Shown: one piece after another, positions 5,265-6,060 of the stretch
Numbering within the stretch: position 1 is the first letter of the stretch
Layout: every line of letters begins with the position of its first letter
DNA from: JBBSBR01 sp038251135
GTDB lineage: Bacteria > Patescibacteriota > Saccharimonadia > UBA4664
DNA: 6,060 nucleotides
Assembly (NCBI GenBank): GCA_038251135.1
Contig: JBBSBR010000033.1
Span: 1 to 6,060, forward strand
Direction: 5' to 3'
Notes under the pieces: model-generated
Seen by the model: only the letters and a program-made list of their open reading frames with translations
Told to the model about the DNA's origin: nothing
Databases searched by the model: none
Made by a program: the position numbers and the translations under genes

Positions 5265-6060
5265 CTAGCGCTTCTTCGGCGGAACGGTGGCAATATGAGC
5301 TTCATCAAGCGCCTTATCGCTAACCGTACTCGGCGCTCCGGTGAGCGGATCTCGGGCATCGCCGGTCTTGGGGAAAGCCATGACTTCACGGATATTGGGC
5401 TCTTTGGCGAGAAGCATTATGAGCCGATCGAGCCCGTAGGCCAGCCCCCCGTGGGGTGGTGCGCCGTATTTGAAGGCCTCTATCATATGGCCGAAGCGAG
5501 TCTCGATCTCGTGTTTGCCGAGGCCCAGCAATTCAAAGACTTCACTTTGCAGCCCGGCGTCGTGAATCCGGATCGAACCGCCACCGACCTCATAACCGTT
5601 CAGGACGATATCGTAGGCGTCGGCGCGCACGTCCATGGGCTTGGTCTTGAGGTTGGCAAAATCCTCGACCTTCGGAGCCGTAAAGGGGTGGTGAACCGCA
5701 TCGACCTTGCTCGACTCGTTATTGATCTCAAACATCGGAAAGTCGGTAATCCAAACAAACGCCAGCTCATCCGGGTTGGCCTTGTCTTTGCGTAAATCCG
5801 GCTTATCAGAGCCATATTTCTCCATCGTTTCGGCATACGTCAGCCGCGGAAAGGGCGTGGCGGTAATATGCTTGTCGGGGAAGTATTTCTCAACCAGCGC
5901 GATCAACATGGCTTCATTAAGCTGCAGAACGTCAGCCTGCTCAACAAATGACATTTCGAGGTCCAGCTGGGTAAATTCAGGCTGACGGTCGCCGCGCTGG
6001 TCTTCATCCCGCAGGCACCGCGCAATCTGAAAGTATTTGCCGACACCGCCCACCATCAGA
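5265..6060 (-). CDS. aspS: Aspartyl-tRNA synthetase, C-terminal part, lacking the GAD insertion domain
   Basis: AspRS charges tRNA-Asp (or also tRNA-Asn in non-discriminating forms) with aspartate. Residues are counted from the first visible Met (6056); the frame continues off the right edge, so motif 1 and the anticodon-binding domain are not seen. Class II motif 2 is ARCLRDED with R16, followed by RQPEFTQLD, and motif 3 is GLAYGLDRL with R211. YGSDKPDLR (81-89), DFPMFE (105-110), HHPFTAPK (122-129), GGGSIRIHD (158-166) and AFPKT (227-231) are signatures of the bacterial enzyme, not the archaeal one. In the usual bacterial protein well over 100 residues, including the GAD domain, separate YGSDKPDLR from DFPMFE. 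Here only about 15 residues join them. All catalytic signatures remain and the frame is open, so this looks like an intact compact enzyme rather than a pseudogene. It ends in a basic PPKKR with a TAG stop. Confidence 0.96.
   Translation of the reverse strand, partial: LMVGGVGKYFQIARCLRDEDQRGDRQPEFTQLDLEMSFVEQADVLQLNEAMLIALVEKYFPDKHITATPFPRLTYAETMEKYGSDKPDLRKDKANPDELAFVWITDFPMFEINNESSKVDAVHHPFTAPKVEDFANLKTKPMDVRADAYDIVLNGYEVGGGSIRIHDAGLQSEVFELLGLGKHEIETRFGHMIEAFKYGAPPHGGLAYGLDRLIMLLAKEPNIREVMAFPKTGDARDPLTGAPSTVSDKALDEAHIATVPPKKR

Noticed and set aside
5295..5795. Plus-strand open frame of 166 codons within aspS
   Set aside because: It is antisense to conserved AspRS catalytic sequence; a shadow of the real gene.

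Overview
The window is a gene-dense bacterial chromosome segment in which every credible gene lies on the minus strand, so transcription runs from high to low coordinates. It contains four larger genes and two very small ones. In transcription order they are: the 3' part of aspS (aspartyl-tRNA synthetase), typA/bipA (translational GTPase), a two-gene cassette of tiny unrecognised proteins, a small secreted protein with a C-terminal membrane anchor, a membrane PAS sensor histidine kinase, and the start of a zinc-ribbon protein that runs off the left edge. TAA, TAG and TGA are each used as a stop, so recoding of TGA (as in Gracilibacteria/SR1) is unlikely. The GAD-less AspRS, short intergenic spaces, apparently leaderless genes and family resemblances suggest a reduced-genome lineage such as Candidatus Saccharibacteria (TM7) or another Patescibacteria group. 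That is an inference, and no taxonomic marker here is decisive.

Right part (about 3240-6060): aspS ends at 5265. A good promoter and a roughly 90-nt leader containing a GC-rich hairpin follow, then a clear Shine-Dalgarno and typA. A terminator directly abuts the typA stop codon. Both genes belong to the translation machinery. The AspRS fragment has bacterial-type signatures but replaces the GAD insertion domain with a short linker, which is the most notable protein feature here.

Middle part (about 2600-3170): a promoter with perfect -35 and -10 hexamers, an unusually long 20-nt spacer and a palindrome inside that spacer drives a 79-aa two-helix membrane protein. This overlaps by ATGA a 46-aa basic protein. 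A 16-bp imperfect hairpin and then a strong intrinsic terminator follow. This is a self-contained transcription unit of unknown function and the likeliest place for something undescribed.

Left part (1-2570): a secreted or anchored 136-aa protein, a histidine kinase with six predicted membrane segments and a PAS domain, and a zinc-ribbon protein. None of the three has a usable Shine-Dalgarno at the chosen start. In each case a -10-like hexamer lies 6-8 nt before the ATG, as expected for leaderless mRNA. No response regulator is present in the window, so the kinase's partner lies elsewhere. No tRNA, rRNA, CRISPR, insertion sequence or other mobile element was seen, and no gene-free stretch exceeds 300 bases.
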